Assembly: GCA_944372345.1 (NCBI GenBank)
Contig: CALVYT010000038.1
Span: forward strand, 62,001-126,000
Length of the DNA: 64,000 nucleotides
DNA from: an uncultured Clostridia bacterium
GTDB lineage: Bacteria; Bacillota; Clostridia; Christensenellales; Pumilibacteraceae
Direction of reading: 5' to 3'
Below, in pieces: positions 63,495 to 64,000 of the stretch. Position 1 is the first letter of the stretch; each line of letters begins with the position of its first letter. Made by a program: the position numbers and the translations under genes. The notes under the pieces were generated by a model. The model was not told the DNA's origin. It saw only the letters and a list, made by a program, of their open reading frames with translations, and searched no databases.

Positions 63495-64000
63495 ATGAAA
63501 ACGGTAGCGGTCTACGGCAGTACCGGCAGCATCGGCGTACAGACATTGAATGTCGTGCGCCGTTTTCCGCATGAATTTCGCGTAGTCGCGCTCGCCGCGG
63601 GGAAAAATACCGCGCTTCTTGCAAAACAGGCATCGGAATTCCGTCCCGACCTCGTTTCTTCCGAACTTCCGTTCGACGCGCCCTGCAAGGCGTTTTGCGG
63701 AAAGGACGCCGCGCTCCGCCTTGCCCGTGAAACGGACGCGGATATTACCGTTATGGCGATCTCCGGCGTAGCCGCGCTCGGACCTCTGTGCGAGTGTATA
63801 AAGAGAGGGAAGCGCATAGCGCTTGCCAATAAGGAAGCCATAGTTTGCGCGGGCGAGCTCGTGCTCGGCGAAGCGAAACGTTGCGGCGCGGAGATCATAC
63901 CCGTGGACAGCGAGCATTCCGCCGTGTTCCAATGCCTGTCGTGCGGCGACGCGCGGGACGTAAGGCGCATCATCCTCACGGCGAGCGGCGGACCGTTCTA
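63495..64000 (+). CDS. dxr: 1-deoxy-D-xylulose 5-phosphate reductoisomerase (3' partial)
   Basis: The first ~168 residues are visible. GSTGSIGVQTLNVVR binds NADPH; ANKEAIVCAGE and PVDSEHSAVFQCL belong to the substrate and metal site. It commits carbon to the MEP isoprenoid route that feeds UppS. GGAGGT lies 7 nt before ATG 63495. The frame runs off the window end. Confidence 0.95.
   Translation, partial: MKTVAVYGSTGSIGVQTLNVVRRFPHEFRVVALAAGKNTALLAKQASEFRPDLVSSELPFDAPCKAFCGKDAALRLARETDADITVMAISGVAALGPLCECIKRGKRIALANKEAIVCAGELVLGEAKRCGAEIIPVDSEHSAVFQCLSCGDARDVRRIILTASGGPF

Overview
The window reads as one contiguous piece of chromosome from a Bacillota of the Clostridia type. The evidence is gene order and content: topA-trmFO-hslV-hslU, ruvX beside a DUF1292 gene, ppx-maf-mreB next to minD-minE, a SpoIVFB-like protease and an RNase G, rpsB-tsf-pyrH-frr-uppS-cdsA-dxr, and an FMN riboswitch ahead of a RibU transporter. 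Base composition is GC-rich, many genes start with TTG or GTG, and sigma-A-type promoters (TTGACA/TTTACA-17-TATAAT) are easy to see. An uncultured gut Clostridia lineage is my inference; genus cannot be fixed from this sequence.

Layout: 1-4.8 kb holds the end of a GH3 glycosidase with a C-terminal membrane anchor and cytoplasmic coiled-coil tail, then a lipoprotein with five carbohydrate-binding-like modules. 4.8-7.2 kb has two small divergent genes around a perfect palindrome and an intracellular subtilase. 7.2-8.7 kb has a cysteine desulfurase-family gene divergent from a DUF3343 gene. 8.7-18.8 kb is a housekeeping run: nth, obgE, a nadD-yqeK fusion, rsfS, PAP2 phosphatase, FMN riboswitch, ribU joined in frame to tsaE, yhbY, tsaB, rimI, hydrolase, MurF-like ligase, SDR. 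18.8-28.8 kb is more accessory: a CsoR-family regulator, a 1345-residue surface protein, a split TSUP permease, a polysaccharide deacetylase, a double-OB SSB-like protein and an 844-residue membrane-anchored protein. 28.9-38 kb carries ppx-maf-mreB, minD-minE, an M50 protease, rng and groESL. 38.3-41.6 kb has dCMP deaminase and a repeat-rich lipoprotein. 41.7-58.5 kb is rplS, a polytopic membrane protein, comM-like, dprA, topA, trmFO, hslVU, hisS, aspS, glyA, nifS, a Cys-rich peptide, ruvX and DUF1292. 58.6-64 kb is rpsB-tsf, pyrH, frr, uppS, cdsA and the start of dxr.

The core genes cover translation and ribosome assembly, t6A and m5U tRNA modification, envelope precursor synthesis, cell shape and division, and protein quality control. 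The most distinctive content is a set of large exported proteins built as ectodomain, one transmembrane helix and cytoplasmic tail, the in-frame RibU-TsaE reading frame with a promoter inside it, and several promoters so close to start codons that leaderless mRNAs are likely. I see no rRNA, tRNA, CRISPR array, transposase or prophage gene.
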